Assembly (NCBI GenBank): GCA_902489075.1
Contig: CABTYO010000007.1
Span: 17,432-81,431 of the forward strand
Length of the DNA: 64,000 nucleotides
Direction: 5' to 3'
Source of the DNA: an uncultured Faecalicatena sp.
GTDB lineage: Bacteria > Bacillota > Clostridia > Lachnospirales > Lachnospiraceae
Below the pieces are notes generated by a model. That model did not search any database. It had not been told where the DNA came from and saw only the letters and a program-made list of their open reading frames with translations. Both the position numbers and the translations under genes were made by a program. Shown here piece after piece: positions 53,041-61,444 of this stretch. The stretch's first letter is position 1; each line of letters begins with the position of its first letter.

Positions 53041-53693
53041 AAAAAGAATTGAAAATCTGTCTGCCAATTTATAAGATTTTGTATTCGGCGGCATTTGTAG
53101 TCATACTAAGTTTTGTCCGGGGAATTACAAATGTGGATGAAATAGGGATTGCATTGGAGTCGCCCATTGCTCTTTTGACAGTTGTTTTCTGTGCAGATAC
53201 CTACCTGGTGGAATTTCAGAACAAAAGAAGAGACGTATTCAGGCTGTATCCGGTAAAAGAGCAGACGAAAGCCATTTTAAGGCGATTGCTGATTCAGATG
53301 ATTTATCTGGTCTTCATTGCAATTGCAGGATATGGGATGTTTTACTGGCAGAAACCAGGAGAAGTGATGGGGGGAATCACACCCGGGAACGCGTTTGGGC
53401 AGTTCCTGGCAGCAATTCCCGGAACGGTGCTCTTCTGGGGAATCTTCTCTATGACAATTTGTAATATTGTCCGGAATATGTGGGCAGGAATCGGAATCAC
53501 ACTGTGCATCTGGTTAGCCCTCGTGTCCCAGGCGGGCAGCGATTTCTTCGGTAAATGGAACGTGTTCTCATACATGTTCCGCGAAACAGAACAATGGAAG
53601 GACTTAAGCTGGATGTATGGCAAATCGCTTTCTGTTATACTGGCGGTATTGCTGATCCTGCTGATTCCGGTCGTATTAAAGAAAAGGGGATAA
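53037..53693 (+). CDS. ABC-2 type permease B
   Basis: The start is probably the TTG at 53037, 8 bases after GGAGG (53024-53028) and overlapping the upstream stop; it gives MKKELKICLPIYK. The ~218 residues have six membrane helices. CADTYLVEFQNKRRDVFRLYPVK-type loop (written here in part) matches the coupling loop of permease A. It likely forms a heterodimer with permease A. Confidence 0.85.
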   Translation: MKKELKICLPIYKILYSAAFVVILSFVRGITNVDEIGIALESPIALLTVVFCADTYLVEFQNKRRDVFRLYPVKEQTKAILRRLLIQMIYLVFIAIAGYGMFYWQKPGEVMGGITPGNAFGQFLAAIPGTVLFWGIFSMTICNIVRNMWAGIGITLCIWLALVSQAGSDFFGKWNVFSYMFRETEQWKDLSWMYGKSLSVILAVLLILLIPVVLKKRG

Positions 53694-54569
53694 ATGATGA
53701 GTATAAAAATTCAGGATTTGACCGTAACTTTTAAAAATGGTGTAACAGCAGTTAATCACGCGGATCTGTTGATACCAGGAGGCATCTATGGACTGCTGGG
53801 CGAAAACGGTGCCGGAAAGACGACACTGATGCGTGTGCTGACGACCGTCTTAAAACCTACAGGCGGAAATGTGACAATCGATGGTATGTTATACAGTGAA
53901 GGAAATTACGAGAAGATACAAAAGAAGATCGGTTATCTTCCTCAGGAAATCGACCTGTACCCTCATTTAACGGTGCGGGAATGTCTGGAATATATGGGAG
54001 AGCTGTCAGGGGTAGAGAAGACAGAGTGCAAAAAAAGAATCGATAAATACCTTGAAAAAACAAGCCTGGCAGAGCATCAGAAAAAGAAGATGCGTCAGCT
54101 CTCCGGCGGCATGAAGCGCCGCGTGGGACTGGTGCAGGCACTCTTAAATGAGCCGGACTTTCTGATTGTGGATGAGCCGACCACAGGATTAGACCCGGAG
54201 GAACGTATCCGTATCCGCAATCTTCTTGTAGACTTTGCGGAAGACCGCACTGTCCTGTTTTCCACCCATGTGGTAGAAGACCTGGCGGCGACCTGTAACC
54301 AGCTGGCTGTCATGAAAAAGGGGGAATTCCTGTTTGCAGGAAATGTGAGAGATCTGCTGAATGCTGCGAAGGGGCATGTCTGGAGCTGCCATGTGGAAGA
54401 AGACTGGATGGCAAGGAAACTGGAAGAGAAGTACCATATCTCCGCAAAGCAGTATACAGACCGGGGGATGCAGTTGAGACTGATCAGCGAGAGAAGACCG
54501 GGAATAGAGTGCGAGCCGTGCGAGGCGACACTGGAGGATGCTTATATCTATGTGACGAATGGATTTTAG
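53694..54569 (+). CDS. ABC ATPase of the ABC-2 module
   Basis: The 291 residues show Walker A GLLGENGAGKTTLMRV, Q-loop IGYLPQEIDLYPHLTV, signature LSGGMKRRVGLVQALL, Walker B FLIVDEPTTGLDPEERIRIR and STHVVEDL. A ~75-residue tail follows. It is closely similar to the ATPases at 58355 and 61445, so the three modules are related by duplication. The ATG follows the stop of permease B directly. Confidence 0.92.
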   Translation: MMSIKIQDLTVTFKNGVTAVNHADLLIPGGIYGLLGENGAGKTTLMRVLTTVLKPTGGNVTIDGMLYSEGNYEKIQKKIGYLPQEIDLYPHLTVRECLEYMGELSGVEKTECKKRIDKYLEKTSLAEHQKKKMRQLSGGMKRRVGLVQALLNEPDFLIVDEPTTGLDPEERIRIRNLLVDFAEDRTVLFSTHVVEDLAATCNQLAVMKKGEFLFAGNVRDLLNAAKGHVWSCHVEEDWMARKLEEKYHISAKQYTDRGMQLRLISERRPGIECEPCEATLEDAYIYVTNGF

Positions 54570-54640
54570 GTGTGGGAATGCCCAAAGCAAGGCGAATAGT
54601 CAGATATTTTCGGCAGAATTCTTCGATATTCAGTAAAATG

Positions 54641-54670
54641 TTGACTGGGTATAAGTTCAGGCTATATAAT
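54641..54670 (+). promoter_or_regulatory. Sigma-A promoter for the lipoprotein/double-permease module
   Basis: TTGACT (54641-54646) and TATAAT (54665-54670) are 18 bp apart; an overlapping TATATA at 54663 gives 16 bp. It is about 95 bp before the lipoprotein start and just upstream of the hairpin at 54709. Confidence 0.75.
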
Positions 54671-54708
54671 AAATTATAAAGCTTGGGGAAAATTTTACAG
54701 GAAAACAA

Positions 54709-54749
54709 AAATGCCTTCAGCTTCAATATACCAGAAGCTGGGGGCATTT
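54709..54749 (+). promoter_or_regulatory. Leader hairpin, 16-bp stem, before the lipoprotein gene
   Basis: AAATGCCTTCAGCTTC (54709-54724) pairs with GAAGCTGGGGGCATTT (54734-54749), including two G-U wobbles and a 9-base loop, between the promoter and the ribosome site GAGGGGGGA. It lacks a T-tract, so attenuation, mRNA stability or protein binding are all possible. Confidence 0.6.
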
Positions 54750-54766
54750 GAATGAGGGGGGATATG

Positions 54767-56050
54767 ATGTTAAAGCAATTTAAAATTCTAACTGCACTGT
54801 GCCTTGCAGTGATCGTCCTTTCAGGTTGTTCTGGGAACGGGGATTCTGCGAAAGATGCATTTGATTCCGAATATGTACAGATGAACTTCTCGGGGCCGGC
54901 CAGATTTAAGGAGGGCGAATTTCGGGTGATCGATGGTCTTTCCTATTATGTTGACTATGAAAAAGCAGTGGCTGTACCTGTCTGTAATCAGCCGGACTGC
55001 CGCCATCTTCCAAAGCAGCTGGACAAAGAAAGTACGTGCAGTGCTCTGCAGGACTATCAGATCATATTTCCATATAAAGGGAAGCTGTATGGGGTGAAGA
55101 AGGAAGAGGCAGGAGAACTGGCGCTGTATGCGTCAGATCTGGATGGAAATAACAAAAAGCGGATCGGAACATGTCCAGCAGGCTCAGGAAGCCAGGATTT
55201 CCTGCTGGTCCACTCAAATCTGTATTATACAACATATGCAATAGCCAAAGATGCATCTGGGAACAGCGCTTTAGATAGTGCTTCTGATCTGGCTCTGGTC
55301 TGGAAGCTGTACAGGATGGACCTGGATACACTGGATGCAGAGGAGATGGAGACTCTTACAGGAAATGGGAGCAGCCTGATGTTTCTGGGAGGCACAAAAG
55401 ATTACCAGATTTATTCTGCTGGTGAGAATTCAAAAATAGACTTTTACCGCTTGGACTATGATACTGGGAAATCAAAAAAGCTGCCGATTTGTGGAAATAC
55501 ATATGGAGCAGTCATTCCAAAGAAGGGGGCGAATGCCTTTTATTATATACACCGTACAGAACATCACACGGAGGAGATTCACTGTTATGATATGGATCGA
55601 CAACGTGACGATGTCTGCGTGAGTGAAGAAGAGATTGGGAAAGAACTCAATGGCAGCGAGTGGTCAGTGTCCTTGCAGTGCAGTTTTGAACAGGGATTCC
55701 TTTTTGGTGCCTATACGCCGGATATATCTGACAGCGGTGTATTTCTAAAGGAAAGTAAGAAGAAGCCTTTGAAGGAGCTTGCCCTGCCGGAACAACTGAA
55801 CAGGGATAAAGGAGTACGGTTTTATAACTTTTGCAGCGAATCAGAGGATGGGCTCTTTTTCTGGTATGTCAAAGAGGAGGAGACAGGCAGGGATGAGTCC
55901 GGTAATATCATGAAAGATACGGCAAGGTGGTATTCTTATATTGACAAGGATGCGCTGCTTGCCGGACGGTATGAAGTGAAGGACGTGATCGCTCCACAGA
56001 TATCCGCTATGGGAAATCCTGTGGATAAGGATGGAAACATACAGCATTAA
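54767..56050 (+). CDS. Lipoprotein with beta-propeller-like fold
   Basis: I start at the ATG at 54767 after GAGGGGGGA. The 427 residues begin with KILTALCLAVIVLSGC (lipid Cys21). The body is strand-rich with repeated YxxDLDGxNKK-like units, as in DUF5050/TolB-like propellers. It carries CNQPDCRH and a third Cys about 20 residues later, a motif seen in Lachnospiraceae lipoproteins of this type. It is probably an extracellular ligand binder or scaffold for the permease encoded next. The exact function is unknown. Confidence 0.75.
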   Translation: MLKQFKILTALCLAVIVLSGCSGNGDSAKDAFDSEYVQMNFSGPARFKEGEFRVIDGLSYYVDYEKAVAVPVCNQPDCRHLPKQLDKESTCSALQDYQIIFPYKGKLYGVKKEEAGELALYASDLDGNNKKRIGTCPAGSGSQDFLLVHSNLYYTTYAIAKDASGNSALDSASDLALVWKLYRMDLDTLDAEEMETLTGNGSSLMFLGGTKDYQIYSAGENSKIDFYRLDYDTGKSKKLPICGNTYGAVIPKKGANAFYYIHRTEHHTEEIHCYDMDRQRDDVCVSEEEIGKELNGSEWSVSLQCSFEQGFLFGAYTPDISDSGVFLKESKKKPLKELALPEQLNRDKGVRFYNFCSESEDGLFFWYVKEEETGRDESGNIMKDTARWYSYIDKDALLAGRYEVKDVIAPQISAMGNPVDKDGNIQH

Positions 56051-56105
56051 CTGCCTGGAAAGAAAAATGCCAAATTCCGCTATGAGTAAGAAAGGGGGCA
56101 GGAGA

Positions 56106-58346
56106 TTGGAGCTTTTAAAGTTCGAGCTTAAGAAACTGGCCGGGAACCGTTTCTTTTGGTGTTTCTGCAGCCTTCTGTTCCTTTTGAATCTCTGGACGAT
56201 CCGTGAAAGGGTGAGAACGGATTTCCCATCGGCGGAGAGTGTCAAGGCTGCATATCAGGATTTTTCAAACGTACCCGTGCAGGAACAGGAAGCGTGGCTG
56301 GAGGAGAAGAAGGAAAAGGCCGGAAGAGAACCGGAATATACAGGGAACTCTTTTGCGGAGATGGAACTGTTAAAAGGGATGGAGTCAGAGTTTCGGCAGA
56401 TCCAGGAATATGAGGCATATCTGGATGGAATGCAGGAAAAAGCAGACCAGATGACAGTCGTAATCTTTTCCGATGAGCACACTTTTGCTTACAGGAATGC
56501 CCGGAAAACTCCGGCAGTGTTTGAAAATCTGCGGGGACTGGAATTAAAGGCGGAGGTGTCAGAGGGAGTAGAAACTGCTTCGAGAGCAGAATTTACAGAC
56601 CTGTGCATGCTCTTTGCTGTGATAGCCTTGTCGTACTTTCTGGTGTTTCAGGAACGGAAAAACAGGCTGAATATTCTTTTAAGATCAACCAGCCGGGGAC
56701 GGAAGAACTTAATAAGGGCAAAGCTTCAAAGCGCAGCAGTGGTCACCTGTTTTCTGGTTGTGCTCTATTATGGTACGGATTTTCTTTATGGTTTTGTGAA
56801 GTATGGATTCGGCGATTTATCAAGGCCAGTCCAATCGGTGACCATGTTTTATGAAAGCCCCTTTAGAATGACAGTGGGAACATATCTTCTTGTCTATCTG
56901 CTGGCAAAATTTCTCGTATGCTTTGTGATTTCGCTGCTGACTATGCTTATGGCACAGTCTGTAAAGAGTTCTGCAGGTTTCCTGGCTGCAACAGCTGGTT
57001 TCGGGGCAGTGCAATATGGACTGACAGCCTTTCTGCCGGAGCATTCTTATCTGGACTTTTTTCGATATGTCAATCTGGCAGAATACATCAAGGTGTATCC
57101 TCTAATGGAAAAGTATCACAATCTGAACTTTTTTGACTATCCGGTCAATGCGGTTTTCATATTTGCAGTAGTGATTTTGATAACAGCTTTTGGGTTCTAT
57201 GCAGGAAACCAGAGGCGGTTCTGCCGGATTCCCAGGGAGAGGGCAGAAAAAGAACGGGGAAGACTGTTTCAAAGGTTCAGGATACAGAAAACGATTGTGC
57301 CCACACTGCCTTTTTGCGAACTTTGGAAATTGTGTATTGCCCAGAAAGCGGCTTGGCTGGCTTTCCTGTTGCTTGGTGGTGCAGTGTTTTTAAGCAGTGG
57401 ACGGATTGGAGAATTTGATTTTGTGGAGGATACTTACCGCTCTTTTCTGTTGGAGCAGGAGGGAAGACTGACAGTAGAAAAAATGCAGTACTTTGAGGAT
57501 AAAAAGACGGAATATGAAAGTATTTTCCACATGACACCGGAAAGCAGTGATTTGACAGAAGATGAAATACGGACAAAACAGAGCAATGCCATGTATACTT
57601 ACTCCGGATTTATGAGGGCATATCAGCAGGCAGAGTATGTGCAGGAATGGAACCAGAAGAATCCTGACAAAGGCCTGCCATTACTCTACGGGACGGGTTA
57701 TGAGATTCTGTTGGGAGAAGCAGCTCCCGGCTATACAATCAGTATGATTCTGCTGTGTGTCATCGCGGCCGTCTATGCAGCTTCCGTCACACTGGGAGGA
57801 GAATATGACTTAAAGGTTATGAAACTGCTGCGCAGTACCAGCCGGGGGCGTTTAAGCCTGCTTGGAAACAAGCTGTTAACAGCCGGCCTCTTTGCAGCCG
57901 TGACAGCGGTATTAATTCGGATTCCTGTATTTCTGGAAATTCAGAAGCAGTATCCCATGAATATGTGGAATGTAAGGATACAATCAATCAGTGCAATGTC
58001 TCAAATAACAGGGGATTTCTCGATAGCAGAATATGTTCTCTTCGTTCAGGCAGGGCAGTTTCTGGGAATGATGATTGTAATTCTGGCTGTCATGACACTC
58101 TCGATGTGGGTGAAGGATACGGTCATGACAATGGTTATATCATCAGCACTTGTGATTTTTCCATTGATTTTGGAGTGGTATGGGTTTGACAGAATTCATT
58201 TTTTTACGCTTAATGGAATACTGGAAACACAACGGCTGCTTCAAAGTGGTCCTGGAGTTATGGTTTGTTATGTCGTGATATTTGTTCTGGCACTCCCTGC
58301 ATTTTGTATCTGGCAGTTCCATAAGATGTGCAGTGGAAGCAGATAG
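56106..58346 (+). CDS. Double-length ABC-2 permease (two fused halves)
   Basis: I prefer the TTG at 56106 after AAAGGGGG (giving MELLKFELKKL); the ATG at 56082 is an alternative. The ~746 residues have about 12 helices and show an internal duplication: LLRSTSRGRKNLIRAKLQSA in the first half and LLRSTSRGRLSLLGNKLLTA in the second, and a cytoplasmic start (ELLKFELKKL / PFCELWKLC) in each. It thus holds both halves of a transporter in one chain. It lies between the propeller lipoprotein and the ATPase. Confidence 0.82.
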   Translation: MELLKFELKKLAGNRFFWCFCSLLFLLNLWTIRERVRTDFPSAESVKAAYQDFSNVPVQEQEAWLEEKKEKAGREPEYTGNSFAEMELLKGMESEFRQIQEYEAYLDGMQEKADQMTVVIFSDEHTFAYRNARKTPAVFENLRGLELKAEVSEGVETASRAEFTDLCMLFAVIALSYFLVFQERKNRLNILLRSTSRGRKNLIRAKLQSAAVVTCFLVVLYYGTDFLYGFVKYGFGDLSRPVQSVTMFYESPFRMTVGTYLLVYLLAKFLVCFVISLLTMLMAQSVKSSAGFLAATAGFGAVQYGLTAFLPEHSYLDFFRYVNLAEYIKVYPLMEKYHNLNFFDYPVNAVFIFAVVILITAFGFYAGNQRRFCRIPRERAEKERGRLFQRFRIQKTIVPTLPFCELWKLCIAQKAAWLAFLLLGGAVFLSSGRIGEFDFVEDTYRSFLLEQEGRLTVEKMQYFEDKKTEYESIFHMTPESSDLTEDEIRTKQSNAMYTYSGFMRAYQQAEYVQEWNQKNPDKGLPLLYGTGYEILLGEAAPGYTISMILLCVIAAVYAASVTLGGEYDLKVMKLLRSTSRGRLSLLGNKLLTAGLFAAVTAVLIRIPVFLEIQKQYPMNMWNVRIQSISAMSQITGDFSIAEYVLFVQAGQFLGMMIVILAVMTLSMWVKDTVMTMVISSALVIFPLILEWYGFDRIHFFTLNGILETQRLLQSGPGVMVCYVVIFVLALPAFCIWQFHKMCSGSR

Positions 58347-58354
58347 GAGAGCAT

Positions 58355-59233
58355 ATGGAGATTTGGATTGAGGATCTGAATAAAAGTTATGGGGAAAAGC
58401 AGGCACTGACAGATTTTACCGCTGTGTTCGAGAACGGAATCTATGGGATTCTGGGCCCAAATGGTGCAGGCAAGAGCACATTGATGAACATACTGACGGA
58501 TAATCTGCTGAGGGACAGTGGAAGAATTCTTCTGGACGGGGAAGAAATCCTGGATATGAAAGAGAAGTATCGTGAAATCATGGGATATATGCCTCAGCAG
58601 CAACAGTTGTATGATACCTTCACCGTACAGCAATTTCTACTGTATATCGGTGCACTGCGCGGCATGAGCAGGAAACGGATCCTGGGAAACATGATCCGAC
58701 TGTTACATCTGTTGAACTTGGAGGATATGCGTTATACAAAGCTAAAGGAATTATCCGGCGGGATGAAACAGAGGGTACTGCTGATCCAGGCGCTTCTGCA
58801 TAATCCAAAGGTTCTGATACTGGATGAGCCAACTGCCGGACTGGACCCGCGGGAACGCATCAGGCTCAGGAACTTTATCGCGGACTTAAGCCGGGATAAG
58901 ATCATTCTGATTGCAACTCATGTTGTCTCGGATATTGAATTTATATCCAAGGAAATCCTTCTTATGAAGAACGGCAGGCTGCTGGATATGGCGCCACCGG
59001 AAGAATTACAGAAGAAAATAGTGGGGAAGGTGTTCGAAGTGAGCATTCCCTCACAAAAGCTGAAGCAGGTAAAACAGGAATACCGGGTCAGTAATATTTA
59101 CCGGTCCGGGGAAAATGTAGTTGTGAGGATCCTTTCGGACGAAGTGCCGGGAGAGTATGAGTATAGGGAAGTAGTGCCGGGGATGGAAGATGTGTATCTT
59201 TATCAACTGGAGGATAGAAATTTGCAAGAGTAA
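58355..59233 (+). CDS. ABC ATPase of the lipoprotein/double-permease module
   Basis: The ATG at 58355 follows TAGGAGAG, 8 bp after the permease stop. The 292 residues have Walker A GILGPNGAGKSTLMN, Q-loop YMPQQQQLYDTFTV, signature LSGGMKQRVLLIQALL, Walker B VLILDEPTAGLDPRERIRLR and ATHVVSDIE. It is paralogous to the ATPases at 53694 and 61445. This module has no two-component system of its own. Confidence 0.92.
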   Translation: MEIWIEDLNKSYGEKQALTDFTAVFENGIYGILGPNGAGKSTLMNILTDNLLRDSGRILLDGEEILDMKEKYREIMGYMPQQQQLYDTFTVQQFLLYIGALRGMSRKRILGNMIRLLHLLNLEDMRYTKLKELSGGMKQRVLLIQALLHNPKVLILDEPTAGLDPRERIRLRNFIADLSRDKIILIATHVVSDIEFISKEILLMKNGRLLDMAPPEELQKKIVGKVFEVSIPSQKLKQVKQEYRVSNIYRSGENVVVRILSDEVPGEYEYREVVPGMEDVYLYQLEDRNLQE

Positions 59234-59273
59234 AGATATATTGAGAAATACTTGCAAAATCGAAATAACAGAA

Positions 59274-59303
59274 TTGACTTGTGGCTAAAATGTACTATAT
59301 AAT
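59274..59303 (+). promoter_or_regulatory. Sigma-A promoter for the nucleotidyltransferase pair
   Basis: TTGACT (59274-59279) and TATAAT (59298-59303) are 18 bp apart. Transcription would start near 59310, leaving a ~120-nt leader. Confidence 0.75.
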
Positions 59304-59309
59304 AAAAAT

Positions 59310-59430
59310 ATTATTTTGCATAACTTCTACAGGATGGAGAAGTTCAGGCTTCTGCTGATAAACAGCGATAGTTGCTATGAGGTTATAAGGGCAAAGCGAG
59401 GCAATTCTGTCTGCTGAAAGGTGGAATATT
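59310..59430 (+). promoter_or_regulatory. Structured ~120-nt leader of the nucleotidyltransferase gene
   Basis: AACTTCT (59322-59328) pairs perfectly with AGAAGTT (59338-59344), and GCTG/CAGC form a small stem near 59353-59365. The remaining leader is rich in purine runs and short complementary pieces. A long structured leader suggests control at the RNA level. It matches no riboswitch class I can recognise. Confidence 0.4.
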
Positions 59431-59853
59431 ATGTTGGACACATGGAAAGAAAGGCGGGATTGGTTAATCAGGTTTCAGAAGGAACTGTTGGAGAAGTTCC
59501 CGGACGAAGATTACAATGTCTTTGTATTTGGCAGCTATGTAAGGGAGGACTTTAACCCTGAACAAAGTGACATAGATATGATTGTATATTGTAATGACTT
59601 CATGAAGAGGACAGATATTGTACAATTTAGTGAAAAGTTCTTCCAAAGCCGGGGATGGGAAACCGACATATTAGAGTATTACTTTATCCCGGAAGCATAT
59701 ATATATGTTGTTGGTATAATGAATGCCATTCAGATGACAGATTATTATCCACAGGAGCTAAAATATCAACTTTATGTGATTGCTAAAAATTACAGCCGAT
59801 TTTTAGAAGAGCAGGCTGTGAAAAAAAATATATGCGTTGGGATTATGAAATAA
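59431..59853 (+). CDS. Minimal nucleotidyltransferase (MNT/DNA pol beta-like)
   Basis: The 140-residue protein has the pol beta-type active site: FVFGSYVRED (Gly34, Ser35) and SDIDMIVY (Asp47, Asp49). This is the core of MNT proteins that AMPylate or otherwise modify a partner, as MntA does to the HEPN toxin, and of aminoglycoside nucleotidyltransferases. AAAGGTGG precedes the ATG. It overlaps the next small gene by 22 bp, typical of a toxin-antitoxin-like pair. Target and role are unproven. Confidence 0.75.
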   Translation: MLDTWKERRDWLIRFQKELLEKFPDEDYNVFVFGSYVREDFNPEQSDIDMIVYCNDFMKRTDIVQFSEKFFQSRGWETDILEYYFIPEAYIYVVGIMNAIQMTDYYPQELKYQLYVIAKNYSRFLEEQAVKKNICVGIMK

Positions 59854-60140
59854 AAAGAGCAAATAACAATCTTGTGATCATGAGGGAACAGGCGGAAAAA
59901 TTGTTGGACTGCTACAAGCGTTATTGCCAATGTAATGATGCGAGATTAAAAGATGATCTGGCAGAGTCCATGAGCAGCCGCATCAATCACCTGTCACAGG
60001 CATTCAGAGATATTATGGCATTTATAGAAATCAGCGAGAAGAATAAGGTATACGAGGAATCTATGAGATACTATGTTCGTCAATATATCGCTCGCGATAT
60101 TCCTAAAACAGAGACAGCGAATCTTATCGCCCCCTTATAG
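59832..60140 (+). CDS. Small helical partner of the nucleotidyltransferase
   Basis: The 102 residues are nearly all helical, starting MRWDYEIKRANNNLVIMREQ. By position it should be the HEPN-type partner, but the HEPN catalytic Rx4-6H motif is not visible; RINH is the nearest Arg-His. It may be a divergent HEPN-like protein, a truncated one, or an unrelated helical partner. The last residues (TETANL) are coded by the left arm of the terminator, so the gene end and terminator overlap. No clear ribosome site is seen, so translation depends on the upstream gene. Confidence 0.5.
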   Translation: MRWDYEIKRANNNLVIMREQAEKLLDCYKRYCQCNDARLKDDLAESMSSRINHLSQAFRDIMAFIEISEKNKVYEESMRYYVRQYIARDIPKTETANLIAPL

Positions 60141-60175
60141 TCGGCACAGATTAGATTCGCTGTCTTTATTTTACT
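60113..60175 (+). terminator. Terminator overlapping the end of the helical-protein gene
   Basis: GACAGCGAATCT (60113-60124, inside the gene) pairs perfectly with AGATTCGCTGTC (60153-60164), followed by TTTATTTTAC and TTTTTT. The 28-base loop contains the stop codon. Confidence 0.85.
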
Positions 60176-60189
60176 TTTTTGAATATCGC

Positions 60190-61440
60190 CTATTTTATCT
60201 TATGTGTAGAATATGAGTGAATCGTTAATCCAATAAGCACCGGGATTGCCACCGCTTCAAAGAACAGGTATGCATAAGGCGTCCACACGACGAAATCCCC
60301 CACATTCAGGAACTCGAAATCAGCCATTGCATAGAGGAAACTGCTCTGCATGCCTAAGCCTCCAGTAGGAATGATGCAGTTGAGCCATGTCCCGAGGTCA
60401 TTTGGAATGGCTACGTAAATAATGACCGGCAGAAAACAGAACAGCAGTGACACGGCGATGGACATGACCATATTTTTTGTCCTTGAGGAAAGAAACAGGG
60501 TCAGGCTGACAGATGCCAGAACACACAACAGGCCGGCAAGCGCAGTGGCAGTCTGCAATTGTCCCATGTTCATATCAGCCAGGTTCATTGCCGAAAAAAT
60601 CATCTGTATGGAAGTTCTGACTGCTTCCCATCCAAACAGGCAGTTCGAGACGATAATATATACGGCAGAGCAGAGTGCAAATGCAGTTCCGCAGATACAC
60701 ATGGCGGAGACGATCTTCAGCATGCCCAGCCGTCCACGCCCGTGCTTCGTGCAGCGCAGAATATCATCCGCCCCGGTCTGATACTCGGAGGAAAAGACAG
60801 GTGCGGCAATTACGGTACAGAAAAGCAGGATCATGAAAGAAAGCAGCAGTTGATAGTCCATTCTATTTGAGTCACTCCCGGCAAGGTAGAAAGTAAAGGG
60901 TCTTTCCACCTTGTGATACATGGAAACCGCTTTTTCCTGGGCGGCGGGATGGTCTCTTTGTTCCGCCTCCATCAGAGTAACAATTCGTTCGTCACATTTG
61001 GAATAAAAGTCTTCTGCTTTTTCAGGATCGATTTCCATAAGAGTAGGCGCCATTCCTGTTTTCGGGTCAGCGAAGGCTTCCTTCAGACCATGGATCAGCG
61101 GCGTATAAGGTGCAATTCTTTCTCCATAGACACCCTCCGGCAAGTCATAAGTGTCCTTTACCCCATACTCATTCAAACAATTCTGGTATGCCTCCAGAGC
61201 ATCCCGGACTTTTTTTGGAGTTACTTCTCCTTCCAGGCCAGCCTTCTGTGACTTCTGATACTGAAAGGCCTTAAGGCCTGACAGCTTGACCTGATTTCCG
61301 TTCTCATCGGTATATTCACTGGCGTAAAAGGTCGTCGGAATATAAGCCATGCACACCGACAGGATCAAAGCAATCCCCAATAAAATCCATGTTGTCCTGG
61401 TCGTCAAGATTCTTTTTAATTCCAGTTTTAAAATCCTCAT
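60190..61440 (-). CDS. ABC-2 type permease of the sigma-linked module
   Basis: The 416 residues have helix 1 (~17-35), a large external helical region (~40-200) and about five helices after it, plus a SEYQTGADDILRCTKHGRGR cytoplasmic loop common to ABC-2 exporters. The start follows GAGAGGG, which lies inside the end of the ATPase gene, 4 bp after its stop. It is the last gene of the minus-strand operon and converges on the terminator at 60113-60175. Confidence 0.85.
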   Translation of the reverse strand: MRILKLELKRILTTRTTWILLGIALILSVCMAYIPTTFYASEYTDENGNQVKLSGLKAFQYQKSQKAGLEGEVTPKKVRDALEAYQNCLNEYGVKDTYDLPEGVYGERIAPYTPLIHGLKEAFADPKTGMAPTLMEIDPEKAEDFYSKCDERIVTLMEAEQRDHPAAQEKAVSMYHKVERPFTFYLAGSDSNRMDYQLLLSFMILLFCTVIAAPVFSSEYQTGADDILRCTKHGRGRLGMLKIVSAMCICGTAFALCSAVYIIVSNCLFGWEAVRTSIQMIFSAMNLADMNMGQLQTATALAGLLCVLASVSLTLFLSSRTKNMVMSIAVSLLFCFLPVIIYVAIPNDLGTWLNCIIPTGGLGMQSSFLYAMADFEFLNVGDFVVWTPYAYLFFEAVAIPVLIGLTIHSYSTHKIK

Positions 61441-61444
61441 AATT

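Noticed and set aside
59310..59430. A known riboswitch or T-box in the nucleotidyltransferase leader
   Set aside because: No consensus core (no T-box sequence, no SAM, FMN or glycine-type motifs) could be recognised; kept only as a structured leader.
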